A stretch of DNA of 64,000 nucleotides from Maribellus maritimus (lineage in GTDB: Bacteria; Bacteroidota; Bacteroidia; Bacteroidales; Prolixibacteraceae): the NCBI RefSeq assembly GCF_022267315.1, contig NZ_JAIKLE010000001.1, positions 248,001-312,000 of the forward strand. The letters run 5' to 3'. How positions within the stretch are numbered: the stretch's first letter is position 1; each line of letters begins with the position of its first letter. This document shows positions 34,990-43,956 of the stretch, piece after piece. The notes below the pieces were generated by a model, which did no database searches, was not told the DNA's origin, and saw nothing but the letters and a program-made list of their open reading frames with translations. Position numbers and translations under genes: made by a program.

Positions 34990-37440
34990 CTAATCACTTA
35001 TTGTTTCAAAGTAACTCAGTCCCATACGTAAATCGGCGTAGCTAAACGCTTCGCCCAAAGCTTCCCGGGCTGGTGTTAAGTTTCGGTTGTCTGTATGTTT
35101 AAAATATTGAACTATTTTCTCCACCTTTTCTTTATCGAGAAACAGCGCCACATCCAATTCATTCTGCCGAACAAAATGAGCCAAATGTCCCGCAATAGTT
35201 GTTTCTGCTAATCCACGTTCATTCGCAATTTCATCAATTGACTTTCCTGCCTGAAACAATTCCAGACTTACCCTTTTTGTATCGATTTTTGGCATTTTCT
35301 CTGCTTTTGGTTTTTGTTGCAGTGGAATTTCGCCCCTTTTAACATTATTTTCAGCACAATAATTTTGAATTATTTCGAGAATGTCAGCCCCATATTGTTC
35401 AATTTTTCGTTTCCCAAGCCCATTAATTAACTGCAACTGGGCCTCACCCGATGGTAAATAAGTTACCAGCTCAACCAACGATTTTTGAGAAAACACCATA
35501 TATGCGGGAATATTCTGCCCCGCAGCAGTTACTGTTCGCCACTCGCGCAACTCCTGATACAATTCAGGGTGAGGAATATCGCCATAATTCAGGATTTCGC
35601 GGGCTTTTTGTTTTTTAGGTTTAACACCACTGCTTTCAATCATTGCCCTGGCACGAGCCTCCATAATTTCTTTCACCGAAAACTGATTGCGGCAAACGGC
35701 CAAAACGGCCAATTTGATTTTCGCTTCTCCTGCCAAATCGTTCACGCGTTGTTTTATTTTCTTTTTCACAGTGCTGTTATCAATATCCCAATCGACCTGT
35801 TCTATTCCATCAAGCAATACTTCCTGCACTTTTTCAGAAAAATAATCAGCTGCCTTTTTTATTCGTTCCAAAAGCTCGCTGTTTTTCTCCACATTGGGCT
35901 CTTGTCTCAGGTATTTATCAATCTGTTGCTGAAATTTATCGCCAACATCAGCCAACTGATTTCGCAATCCATTCCGCATTTTTCGGAAATCTCCGACAAA
36001 AATATCAGTAAAACTCCCCGGATTCTCCTCCATTATTTTACCGATTGAATTTACCAAATAAACAGCTCTGTAAAAACGGAAAAGCTCGCTTAACTGCTCA
36101 CGCTGAAAAGCTAATTTCGCCTTGTTCAGTTCCGTTTCACCCGGCTGATTTTCTTCCACTTGTTGAATAAAACCACCCACCGTCTTGTCAGAAATAATGC
36201 TGTGCTCCCGAATGGGTGTTTTCAGCACCAGTCCTTCCAGGGTCTTACAACGGCTAAGCGCTACATAAACCTGCCCGTGGGCAAACGAAGCTTCGGCATC
36301 AATTATCGCGCGCTCAAATGTAAGTCCCTGGCTTTTGTGGATGGTAATCGCCCAGGCCAGTTTTAAGGGAATCTGGCTAAACGAACCTTCTAATTCCTCT
36401 TTTATTTCAGCCGTTTTCTTATCGATAGAATATTTTACATTTTCCCATAATAGTGATGTCACTTCAATCTCATTCTCTTCACCGGGGCACTGCACAAAAA
36501 CGGAGTTCTCTCCTATACTGGTTACTTGTCCGATTTTGCCGTTAAAAAAACGTTTCTCCGGCTCGGGATCGTTCTTTACAAACATCACTTGTGCACCAAT
36601 TTTTAAATGCAGTTCATAATCCGTTGGGAATGAATATTCGGGGAAATTCCCTTCCACATGCGCCGTAAACAATTTTGCTTTTGAAGGCAGCTCCTTTAGC
36701 TCTGAATCATTCATTCGATGTGCCTGTGCATTGTGTGTACAAAGTGTAATGTACCCTTCTTCGTCTCCCGGAACAAAACGCGGGTTGTATCGCAGGTTTA
36801 ACTCTTCCTGCGCGTTCTTATCAAGAATATTGTCGCGCACTTTATTTAATATCGAAATAAATTTATCGTCCTGTTGCCGAAAAACGTGCGTAAGTTCGAT
36901 ACTCACATAAGGTGTCTCTTTTAGCGCTTTACAGCTAAAAAAATAGGCTGTTTCATATTCTCGTTTCAGCAATTCCCACTCTTCACGTTTTACTACCGGA
37001 GAAAGCTGCTGCAAGTCGCCAATCATAAGTAACTGAGCACCGCCAAAAGGCTTCCTCTTGTTTTTAAACCGGCACATCACTTTGTCGATAGCATCCAGAA
37101 TATCAGCGCGAACCATACTAATTTCGTCAATAACCAACAAATCGAGACTACGGATAATATTGATCTTTTCTTTATTAAAACGCATCTGCCTGTTTGGGTC
37201 TTCTTCCATACCAACTTGCGGTGCAAAAGAAAGCTGAAAAAAAGAATGAATAGTTACTCCTCCTGCATTTATCGCAGCAACACCGGTTGGCGCCACTACA
37301 ATCATTCGCTTTGGTGAACGTTCTTTTAAACTTTTTAAAAAAGTGGTTTTACCGGTTCCGGCTTTTCCTGTAAGAAAAATATTTTGCCCGGTATATTGTA
37401 CAAAGTCAAAGGCTAGTTCCAGTTGTTTGTTGGTTTGCAT
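34990..37440 (-). CDS. PIF1-like helicase with HRDC and helix-turn-helix C-terminus
   Basis: An 816-residue helicase of superfamily 1B. The N-terminal ATPase core (1-430) has Walker A LTGKAGTGKTTFL, IVVAPTGVAAINAGG, Walker B LLVIDEISMVRAD, IGDLQQLSPV, and late TIHKSQGLTFERAIID and VYVALSRCKTL, as in PIF1/RecD2 enzymes. A helical linker leads to an HRDC-like nucleic-acid-binding domain (about 635-705, GLGKRKIEQYG) and a C-terminal HTH_40-type segment (about 730-816, SIDEIANERGLAETTIAGHL). It should unwind DNA 5' to 3' and may act on forks or G-quadruplexes. This domain combination recurs in Bacteroidota. It stands alone here. Confidence 0.9.
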   Translation of the reverse strand: MQTNKQLELAFDFVQYTGQNIFLTGKAGTGKTTFLKSLKERSPKRMIVVAPTGVAAINAGGVTIHSFFQLSFAPQVGMEEDPNRQMRFNKEKINIIRSLDLLVIDEISMVRADILDAIDKVMCRFKNKRKPFGGAQLLMIGDLQQLSPVVKREEWELLKREYETAYFFSCKALKETPYVSIELTHVFRQQDDKFISILNKVRDNILDKNAQEELNLRYNPRFVPGDEEGYITLCTHNAQAHRMNDSELKELPSKAKLFTAHVEGNFPEYSFPTDYELHLKIGAQVMFVKNDPEPEKRFFNGKIGQVTSIGENSVFVQCPGEENEIEVTSLLWENVKYSIDKKTAEIKEELEGSFSQIPLKLAWAITIHKSQGLTFERAIIDAEASFAHGQVYVALSRCKTLEGLVLKTPIREHSIISDKTVGGFIQQVEENQPGETELNKAKLAFQREQLSELFRFYRAVYLVNSIGKIMEENPGSFTDIFVGDFRKMRNGLRNQLADVGDKFQQQIDKYLRQEPNVEKNSELLERIKKAADYFSEKVQEVLLDGIEQVDWDIDNSTVKKKIKQRVNDLAGEAKIKLAVLAVCRNQFSVKEIMEARARAMIESSGVKPKKQKAREILNYGDIPHPELYQELREWRTVTAAGQNIPAYMVFSQKSLVELVTYLPSGEAQLQLINGLGKRKIEQYGADILEIIQNYCAENNVKRGEIPLQQKPKAEKMPKIDTKRVSLELFQAGKSIDEIANERGLAETTIAGHLAHFVRQNELDVALFLDKEKVEKIVQYFKHTDNRNLTPAREALGEAFSYADLRMGLSYFETISD

Positions 37441-37509
37441 TTTACAACAGTTTTTAGAAAAAAATAAAGGTAACTATTTTAAAAGAATTACTAAAACCTG
37501 TATGTAAAA

Positions 37510-38253
37510 CTATAAGCGGCTCAATAAAACAATATTTATTCCCAAAGAATATAAATGCCCTTCCAAAGTAGAATTAAATACAGGCGTAAAGGAATAACGA
37601 AAGAAAGGCCCGGCCTGAAGTTGTATGTGATCTGAAATGCGTGTTTCCATTCCTAATCCTGCCAGGCCAACAAAATTTACTTTATTAAAATCTGCATCAA
37701 TTTTGTATGCGCTTTCTTCAATCCTATCTTCAAATTTTGAAACAGCCGTAGATTTTCCATAAAGAAAAAAGTCGCTGGCAACTCCGGCAGAAACAAAGCA
37801 GCGAACATTCCTCTGCAAAAAATAATAATTTATTTTTACAGGAATCCCCCAATAATAGTAATGATATCTTACTGTATGCTTTTTTGGTATTAGCGGATCA
37901 TTTTCAGCAGGATTTTCATCAAAAGTTTCAAAATCATTAAAATCTATTTCATATTTCTCTCCTTTATCTGAGAACCGAACACCCGATTCCAAAGCTAGTC
38001 TGTTACTTATTTGGGAATGAACAACAATCCCGGTGGTAAACCCCAAGCGAGCAAATTCATTTTTATCCCTAAACGAAATAAAACCGTCTAAATCCTCTTC
38101 TGAGCTGTTAAGGTGTCGATAAGAATAATCAGGAGAAAACAGGATTCCGACTGAAATCTTTTTGGATAAACCCGCGTTTTCTGAATTTTGGCCGACAACA
38201 AAAAACGGGAAAAAGAGTAGCAAAAAAATTGTTGCAGTGTGGTTTGGTTCCAT
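37510..38253 (-). CDS. Outer-membrane beta-barrel protein (PorT/porin-like)
   Basis: A 247-residue protein with an N-terminal signal peptide (about 1-21, ending FFVVGQ). Alternating aromatic strands of a small beta-barrel follow: SVGILFSPDYSYR, LALESGVRFSDKGEKYEI, YYYWGIPVKINYYF, FVGLAGLGMETRI, and the last strand YSLGINIVLLSRL. This resembles the outer_membrane_beta-barrel domains common in Bacteroidota. The function is not known. Conserved strands like IPVKINYYF with RCFVSAGV are also seen in PorT of the type IX secretion system, but the match is only in general form. Confidence 0.75.
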   Translation of the reverse strand: MEPNHTATIFLLLFFPFFVVGQNSENAGLSKKISVGILFSPDYSYRHLNSSEEDLDGFISFRDKNEFARLGFTTGIVVHSQISNRLALESGVRFSDKGEKYEIDFNDFETFDENPAENDPLIPKKHTVRYHYYYWGIPVKINYYFLQRNVRCFVSAGVASDFFLYGKSTAVSKFEDRIEESAYKIDADFNKVNFVGLAGLGMETRISDHIQLQAGPFFRYSFTPVFNSTLEGHLYSLGINIVLLSRL

Positions 38254-38408
38254 TGGATAAGATTTGATTAGATTGATTTTTAATCGTAAAATGTTTAAGC
38301 GACAAAAAAATTATGACACTAAAAACTTTAATTTTGCCGGTATTCAATAAGCCCTAATAAACTCCGGGTAAATTGCTGCAAAAGATGCGAAAATAATTAT
38401 AAACCTGC

Positions 38409-38966
38409 TTAATTATTTCTTTCTTCTTTAATGTACATCGGATTAATGTCTTCCCAATCTGAAGTGTTAAAATTTTCAAGGCAATTTGAAATCACCTCCC
38501 GAATTCTTTGTTCGTGCGTTTTTGTGACATTTACTGCGGGCTGTTCAACAAAGGCTTCCGCCGCGTACAATTTCCCCAAACTACCGTTTTTTTCCTTGTA
38601 AAACTCCATCTTCACCTCAGCTTTCCCTTTAACCGGCAGGCTAGAACTTTCTGAGATGTTTAGTTCTAAAATGCCGATAACAATTGGAATGCCATTTGAA
38701 TCCTGTTCAAAATTCTCCTTTAAAAAGTTGAATACTGATTTTTCTACGCCCTCTTCGAGGTTGGCTGCTACCTTTGTCTTTTTAAAAACACCTTTTTGCA
38801 CAAACCCAATATTCTCTTTGTTTTCTCTTTTATCAACAACTTCCTTCACATAAAATCCGTCTGCACCAAAAATTACAGGTTCATCCTGTAAAACAATCTT
38901 TTCTTCCTGACTCCATACAATATTCTGTATACCAACAACGAATAATAAAATAATACAAATTCTCAT
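38409..38966 (-). CDS. Secreted protein of unknown function
   Basis: A 185-residue protein with a signal peptide (MRICIILLFVVGIQNIVWSQ). The mature part is mixed alpha/beta with an internal segment IPIVIGILELNISESS followed by a lysine/glutamate-rich strand pair (KGKAEVKMEFYKEKNG). No family is recognised with confidence. It lies between the beta-barrel gene and the ABM-domain gene on the same strand and is probably periplasmic or attached to the envelope. Confidence 0.65.
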   Translation of the reverse strand: MRICIILLFVVGIQNIVWSQEEKIVLQDEPVIFGADGFYVKEVVDKRENKENIGFVQKGVFKKTKVAANLEEGVEKSVFNFLKENFEQDSNGIPIVIGILELNISESSSLPVKGKAEVKMEFYKEKNGSLGKLYAAEAFVEQPAVNVTKTHEQRIREVISNCLENFNTSDWEDINPMYIKEERNN

Positions 38967-39070
38967 AGCTTCTAATAAATTTAAAACGTCAAAAATAACC
39001 AGAATAAAACGGTTTATAAATTACTTTGGCATATATTCTGGTTAAAAAACGATAAATATGAACCGGTTTA

Positions 39071-39388
39071 TCATTTTCCAAACTCGTAATCGCGTTCCAC
39101 TTTGGCTATTCTCGTTTTGTACGATTTATACCAAACAGATTTACCTTTTTGTTGTGCCTCCTGATGCTCAAAATTTTGCTTCCATTTTTTGATGGATTCC
39201 GGATCTTCCCAATATGAAACCGTTATTCCAAGATTCTCGCGAGCCGATTCAACCCCCAGAAAACCTTGCTGTTTTTGCGCCAGCTGTGTCATTTTTTCCG
39301 CCATCCCGGCATAACCACTATCTTCTTTCATTTTCAACGAAGTAAAAATTACAGCATAATAAGGAGGTTCCGGTGTTTTGGCTATCAT
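39071..39388 (-). CDS. Antibiotic biosynthesis monooxygenase (ABM) domain protein
   Basis: A 105-residue single-domain dimeric ferredoxin-like protein. It has the ABM family pattern: YAVIFTSL at the first strand, a helix with YAGMAEKMTQLAQKQQGFLG, and SYWEDPESIKKWKQNFEH at the second half. ABM proteins include heme-degrading and quinone monooxygenases, but many are uncharacterised and no heme-ligand pattern can be read here. It follows the ThpR gene by only three bases, in a three-gene minus-strand operon. Confidence 0.82.
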   Translation of the reverse strand: MIAKTPEPPYYAVIFTSLKMKEDSGYAGMAEKMTQLAQKQQGFLGVESARENLGITVSYWEDPESIKKWKQNFEHQEAQQKGKSVWYKSYKTRIAKVERDYEFGK

Positions 39389-39391
39389 TGT

Positions 39392-39967
39392 TTAAGAATT
39401 TAGTTGAACAACATGTAAAGGAATATATTGAGGTCCGCCGGTCTTCAGAATACTTTGGTAAAAAATAACCTCGGTTACCTTTACAATCTGAAATGTTTGA
39501 TTTTTACGTTCTTCCACAAACCGATAAAAACTCTTTTTATTTTTTAGAAACTTTATTCGTCCGATTGTCAAATGCGGTTTGAATTCCCTGTTTTCTTTTT
39601 CAAATCCCAAAGTATTCAAACAGGTTTCCAAATCGGCGGCAAAAAATTCTATTTGTTCAAAGTTGCGGATACCGGAAAACAAAACCCGTGGTTGCCCTTT
39701 TGATTCAAAATACCCCAAACCATTCAATTGAAATACAAAAGAAGAATATTTTGCACCACTATTTTCAATACAGTTTTTTATCTTTTGAATTTGAGCAGGA
39801 GAGGTCTCTCCCAAAAATTTTAAAGTCAAATGCAGATTGTTTTCTTCCACCCATTTTATTGCTTCCCTTTCAAACACATCCCTGCAATTGTGAAGTAAAT
39901 TAACCAACTCAGGTTCGGGTTTAATTTTAACAGCGATAAATGTTCTGATATTTGAACTTGAATTCAT
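39392..39967 (-). CDS. thpR: RNA 2',3'-cyclic phosphodiesterase, 2H family
   Basis: A 191-residue 2H phosphoesterase with the two catalytic HxT motifs spaced as in ThpR/LigT: HLTLKFLG in the first half and HLTIGRI in the second, plus the N-terminal RTFIAVKI strand. The family hydrolyses 2',3'-cyclic phosphates on RNA ends. ATG 39967 gives the family-typical N-terminus, so the earlier TTG at 40000 is not used. It begins four bases after the stop of the DUF4294 gene and ends three bases before the ABM gene, so translation is probably coupled. Confidence 0.88.
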   Translation of the reverse strand: MNSSSNIRTFIAVKIKPEPELVNLLHNCRDVFEREAIKWVEENNLHLTLKFLGETSPAQIQKIKNCIENSGAKYSSFVFQLNGLGYFESKGQPRVLFSGIRNFEQIEFFAADLETCLNTLGFEKENREFKPHLTIGRIKFLKNKKSFYRFVEERKNQTFQIVKVTEVIFYQSILKTGGPQYIPLHVVQLNS

Positions 39968-39971
39968 AAAT

Positions 39972-40565
39972 CTAAATGGGGCCGTAATATCCAACTTCAA
40001 CCAAAGTCACTATCTCTTCCAGCATTCTGTCTTCTCCGTAAGGATCGTATTCATCTTTCAGGTTATTTTTGAAAATACGGGCAATTCCCTGCCAGAATAC
40101 AGCGCTGAATTCACCTCTAAAATCCCGAATCAAACTATAGGGTGTTCGTTCCGTTTCGCGGTTAATCAACTTTAATAATAAACGCCCGTCAGACATCGAC
40201 CACCTTTTTAACTCATCTTTATGTTTGTCAAGCAACTCCTTTTCGAGTCCTTTCATTAATTTTCTTCGATCTCGCTGATCTTCCAACGCAAAATATTTGG
40301 GTTCATATTCCTTTAACAGATGACGGGCTTCAAGAGCCAGCGGATAAACCTTTTTTACTTTGGCCACCAAACGACTATATCTTCTTTGTTGTCTTCGGTT
40401 TAGTTCTTTGGGATTAATGGTTATTTCGTCAAGTTTTTTATAAACAACCGTATCTCCCTCTTCAATCAAACCGATAACAAAATCGGATGAATCCTTCTCC
40501 TGTCCTACAACTGAAAAAGCAGGTAAAACGATGAAAATCAATATGTAAATACATCTTTTCAGCAT
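39972..40565 (-). CDS. DUF4294 secreted protein
   Basis: A 197-residue protein with a signal peptide (about 1-21, ending SVVGQ). A basic domain matches the Bacteroidota family DUF4294 (LDEITINPKELNRRQQRRYSRL, KVKKVYPLALEARHLLKEYE, LLLKLINRETERTPYSLIRDFRG, ending DEYDPYG). The family's function is unknown. It is the first gene of the DUF4294-thpR-ABM operon, although a secreted envelope protein and a cytoplasmic RNA enzyme have no obvious shared task. Confidence 0.8.
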   Translation of the reverse strand: MLKRCIYILIFIVLPAFSVVGQEKDSSDFVIGLIEEGDTVVYKKLDEITINPKELNRRQQRRYSRLVAKVKKVYPLALEARHLLKEYEPKYFALEDQRDRRKLMKGLEKELLDKHKDELKRWSMSDGRLLLKLINRETERTPYSLIRDFRGEFSAVFWQGIARIFKNNLKDEYDPYGEDRMLEEIVTLVEVGYYGPI

Positions 40566-40632
40566 ATTATTCTTTCAAGTGTAAAAGTAGAACGAATAAT
40601 TTATTTTTCAATTATCAAAAAAACAAAGTTTA

Positions 40633-40640
40633 TATCTTTG
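40633..40640 (+). promoter_or_regulatory. Putative arcA -7 promoter element
   Basis: TATCTTTG matches TAnnTTTG exactly, 30 bases upstream of the ATG at 40671. No clear -33 element is seen at standard spacing. Confidence 0.45.
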
Positions 40641-40670
40641 TTCACTATAAAATAAAAATGAAAATTGAAG

Positions 40671-41933
40671 ATGCAAACCAGTATAAACTCTGAAATTGGT
40701 AAATTGGAAGGTGTTGTTGTTCATACACCGGGAGCAGAAGTTGAAAATATGACTCCGGAAAATGCTGAACGTGCGCTTTACAGTGACATTCTTAACCTTT
40801 CCATTGCAAGCCGCGAGTATGCTCAAATGATTGGCGTATTGAGAAAAACAACGCAGGTACTGGAAGTAAAAAAACTGTTAAGCGATATTTTAAAAAACGA
40901 TACATGCAAAGAACAACTTTTAAAAGATGTTTGTGTTCATGAACAGATTCCCGGCCTTGCAGATGAATTGCTCCAGCATAAAGAGGAAGACCTTGCCGCT
41001 TTATTGACAGAGGGGCTAATACTGGAAAAGAACAACCTGACAAATTACCTGAACAATGAGCGTTTTTTGTTACGTCCGCTACACAATTTATTTTTCACCC
41101 GCGACTCGGCGATGGGAATGAACCAGTCGATGTTAATCGGGAAAATGGCTAATCCTGTGCGCGAAAGGGAAACGCTGATTATGGAAGCCATTTTTAAAAA
41201 TCATCCGGTATTTGAAACGCAGGTAGTAAATCCGTTAAACAATAAAAGCAGCATTTTAAAAAGCGCCCAAATAAAAATTGAAGGTGGTGATTTTCAGGTA
41301 GCGCGTCCTGATGTATTTGTTATAGGAACCGGGATGAGAACCAGTACGCAAGGCATTGATTTTATTATTGAGCACATCAAACAACAAAAAAAAGAACCAC
41401 ATCATATCATTGTTCAGGAACTACCTTCAACTCCGGAGTCTTTTATCCACCTCGATATGATTTTTACTTTTCTGGATGTGGATACCTGCATGGCCTACGA
41501 CCCGGTTATTTTTGGAACCAGTCGTTTTCGCACCATTCATATTCAAATTGAAAACGGGAAAGTCATTAAAATTGGTGAGGAGGCTAATATTCCTTCGGCC
41601 TTACGAAAACTGGGAATCGATCTGAAATCAGTTTCCTGTGGAGGAAAAGAAGATTTATGGGTTCAGGAACGTGAGCAGTGGCACAGCGGTGCTAACTTTT
41701 TTGCACTGGCTCCCGGAAAAGTAATTGGATATGAGCGTAACGTTCACACAGTGGAAGAACTAAACAAAAACGGATTTGAAGTTTTAAAAGCAACCGATTT
41801 GATAGAAAATAAAGTCTCTATTGACGATTATAAAAAGTGTATAATTACCATTGCCGGTTCGGAGCTGGCGCGCGGAGGTGGTGGTGCCCGTTGTATGACA
41901 ATGCCGGTGCGAAGAGCAGAAGTAAGTTGGTAG
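40671..41933 (+). CDS. arcA: Arginine deiminase
   Basis: A 420-residue guanidino-group-modifying enzyme converting L-arginine to citrulline and ammonia. Family motifs in order are EIGKLEGVVVHTPG, NLFFTRDSAM, IEGGDFQV, SFIHLDMIFTFLD and the C-terminal active-site GGGGARCMTMP (Cys near residue 408). ATG 40671 is chosen over a TTG two codons upstream. The ornithine carbamoyltransferase and carbamate kinase genes that usually complete the deiminase pathway are not nearby. It may supply citrulline or ammonia rather than ATP, or its partners may be elsewhere. Confidence 0.93.
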   Translation: MQTSINSEIGKLEGVVVHTPGAEVENMTPENAERALYSDILNLSIASREYAQMIGVLRKTTQVLEVKKLLSDILKNDTCKEQLLKDVCVHEQIPGLADELLQHKEEDLAALLTEGLILEKNNLTNYLNNERFLLRPLHNLFFTRDSAMGMNQSMLIGKMANPVRERETLIMEAIFKNHPVFETQVVNPLNNKSSILKSAQIKIEGGDFQVARPDVFVIGTGMRTSTQGIDFIIEHIKQQKKEPHHIIVQELPSTPESFIHLDMIFTFLDVDTCMAYDPVIFGTSRFRTIHIQIENGKVIKIGEEANIPSALRKLGIDLKSVSCGGKEDLWVQEREQWHSGANFFALAPGKVIGYERNVHTVEELNKNGFEVLKATDLIENKVSIDDYKKCIITIAGSELARGGGGARCMTMPVRRAEVSW

Positions 41934-41940
41934 GAAACCT

Positions 41941-41967
41941 TCTCCACCCATCCGAAAGAGGGGGTGA
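41941..41967. repeat. Diverged relative of the GC-rich palindromic repeat
   Basis: CTCCACCC and GGGGGTG form an imperfect inverted repeat around ATCCGAAAGA just after the arcA stop, ahead of an A-run. It resembles the palindromes at 32233 and 32355 in base composition and position, but the match is loose. Confidence 0.35.
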
Positions 41968-42036
41968 AAAAACATTACATGAAATTATCACTTTTAAAAA
42001 TCAGAACTTTTATCTTTTTTCAGAAAACATAATCGA

Positions 42037-42606
42037 ATGCGAAAATTACGAAACAGCGAACTAAACAGATTAACAGTTGACGAATTCAAAGAGACATCAA
42101 AAACTCCCCTGATAGTGGTACTTGACAATATAAGAAGCTGTAATAATGTCGGCTCTGTTTTCCGGACTTCGGATGCCTTTCTTATTGAAAAAATTTACCT
42201 CTGTGGAATAACGGCTACCCCTCCCAACAAAGAAATTCATAAAACCGCTCTTGATGCTGAAAAATCAGTTGAATGGAAATACCTCGAAAAAACGGAAGAT
42301 GCTGTTACGGAGTTGAAAAACGCCGGCTTTAATGTTTACGCAATCGAGCAGGTAGAAAATAGTATTTCTTTACCCGATTTTAAACCGGAAGCGAACGAAA
42401 AGCTGGCAATTGTATTTGGAAACGAAGTAAAAGGGGTACAGCCAAAAGTGGTGAATTTATGTGACGGAAGTATTGAAATCCCACAGTTTGGAACAAAACA
42501 TTCTTTTAATATCTCGGTAAGCGCCGGAATTATTTTGTGGGATTTATTTCAGAAAATGAACGAAGAAAAAAATGCGGGAAAACTGAGGTTGAAGAAATTA
42601 ATTTGA
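42037..42606 (+). CDS. SpoU/TrmH-family RNA methyltransferase
   Basis: A 189-residue SPOUT-class methyltransferase. The three family motifs are seen: LDNIRSCNNVGSVFRTSDAF, IVFGNEVKGVQ and IPQFGTKHSFNISVSAGIILWDLF (the trefoil knot that binds S-adenosylmethionine). Such enzymes 2'-O-methylate ribose in tRNA or rRNA. The exact position modified cannot be told. It lies 103 bases after arcA, and the DUF2851 gene follows 60 bases later. Confidence 0.88.
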   Translation: MRKLRNSELNRLTVDEFKETSKTPLIVVLDNIRSCNNVGSVFRTSDAFLIEKIYLCGITATPPNKEIHKTALDAEKSVEWKYLEKTEDAVTELKNAGFNVYAIEQVENSISLPDFKPEANEKLAIVFGNEVKGVQPKVVNLCDGSIEIPQFGTKHSFNISVSAGIILWDLFQKMNEEKNAGKLRLKKLI

Positions 42607-42666
42607 CATTACTGTTTTTTTGAATTAAATTCAAAAGCAAAAATAAACTTCGTTAACCCGGATATT

Positions 42667-43956
42667 ATGTCTGAAGAATTCCTCCATTACGTTTGGGAAC
42701 AACATCTTTTTAATTCCCGGCCCTTAGCAACTACTTCAAATCAATCGTTTGAAATTTTGGATACCGGTAAACGGAATTCTGATTCCGGTCCTGATTTTTT
42801 CAATGCAAAAATCAGAATTAATGGAACGTTATGGGCCGGAAATATAGAGATTCACAAAAAATCATCTGATTGGTTCCTGCATAACCATCAAAGCGACAAA
42901 GCTTACGACAATGTCATTTTACATGTTGTTGAAGAGCACGACAAGCCTGTCTTTCGTACGTCAGGAGAAGAAATCCCCTCGTTTGAAATAAAATACCCCG
43001 AACATTTGAAAACCAATTATCAGAAACTGCTTGATGCTAAAACCTGGATTGCCTGTGAAGAACAATTTCACAAAATAAATCCGGTAATTCTGCAACTCGG
43101 ATTTAACCGGCTGATGATTGAACGGCTGGAAAATAAAACAGGTGAAATAATGCAGCGGCTAGAGCAAAATAACAACAACTGGAACGAAACATTTTACCAG
43201 GGACTTACCCGGATGTTTGGTTTTAAAGTAAACAATCTTCCTTTTGAGCTACTTGCAAAATCGCTGCCCATTTCAACGCTGGCAAAACACAAAAGTAATC
43301 TTTTTCAGCTCGAAGCTTTGCTATTTGGAAATTCGGGTTTGCTAAACCAGCAACTTCTCGGCGATGATTATTATCTGAAACTCAGAGAGGAATTTTCCTT
43401 TTTATACCAGAAATACAAATTGGTTCCTATTGAAGGCCACCTGTGGAAATTTATGCGATTACGCCCCGTTAATTTTCCAACTGTACGAATTTCACAACTG
43501 GCTGCGTTGATCCATCGTTCGCAGAGTTTGTTTTCAAAGATTATTGAAATTGATTCTCTCGAAAAACTAAAAGAACTATTTGATGTTCAGGCTTCGGAAT
43601 ACTGGAATTCTCACTACAACTTTAATAAAGAATCTCAAAAAAACACAACAAAAAGACTTGGGGAAAGTGCTGTAAACATTCTAATTATTAATGTAGTAAT
43701 TCCATTTCTTTTTGTTTATGGCGAAACACAAAATAAAACGCAATTAAAAAACCGGGCACTTGACTTTCTTGAACAATTGCCTCCTGAAAAAAATTCGATT
43801 ACAACAAAATGGGAAAAACTGGGAATAGAAAGTCGTTCCGCATTTGAATCACAGGCACTGATTCAGTTAAAAAACATACATTGCGAAAAGAAAAATTGTT
43901 TAAATTGCCAAATAGGTGTTAAACTTGTAAAAATCAATATTGATTCAACCGGATGA
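42667..43956 (+). CDS. DUF2851 family protein
   Basis: A 429-residue protein matching DUF2851, a family largely found in Bacteroidota. It starts EEFLHYVWEQHLFN and contains LDTGKRNSDSGPDFFNAKIRI, WAGNIEIHKKSSDW and DNVILHVVEEHD, a pattern that resembles the core of PD-(D/E)xK-like nucleases (D...ExK: EIHKKSSDW). The C-terminus has CEKKNCLNCQIG, a possible metal-binding cluster. The function has not been shown. Nuclease-like activity is inference only. Its TGA overlaps the ATG of the channel gene (ATGA). Confidence 0.8.
   Translation: MSEEFLHYVWEQHLFNSRPLATTSNQSFEILDTGKRNSDSGPDFFNAKIRINGTLWAGNIEIHKKSSDWFLHNHQSDKAYDNVILHVVEEHDKPVFRTSGEEIPSFEIKYPEHLKTNYQKLLDAKTWIACEEQFHKINPVILQLGFNRLMIERLENKTGEIMQRLEQNNNNWNETFYQGLTRMFGFKVNNLPFELLAKSLPISTLAKHKSNLFQLEALLFGNSGLLNQQLLGDDYYLKLREEFSFLYQKYKLVPIEGHLWKFMRLRPVNFPTVRISQLAALIHRSQSLFSKIIEIDSLEKLKELFDVQASEYWNSHYNFNKESQKNTTKRLGESAVNILIINVVIPFLFVYGETQNKTQLKNRALDFLEQLPPEKNSITTKWEKLGIESRSAFESQALIQLKNIHCEKKNCLNCQIGVKLVKINIDSTG

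Noticed and set aside
41941-41967. Terminator of arcA
   Set aside because: The inverted repeat is imperfect and followed by A rather than T on the plus strand, so a terminator call is not justified.
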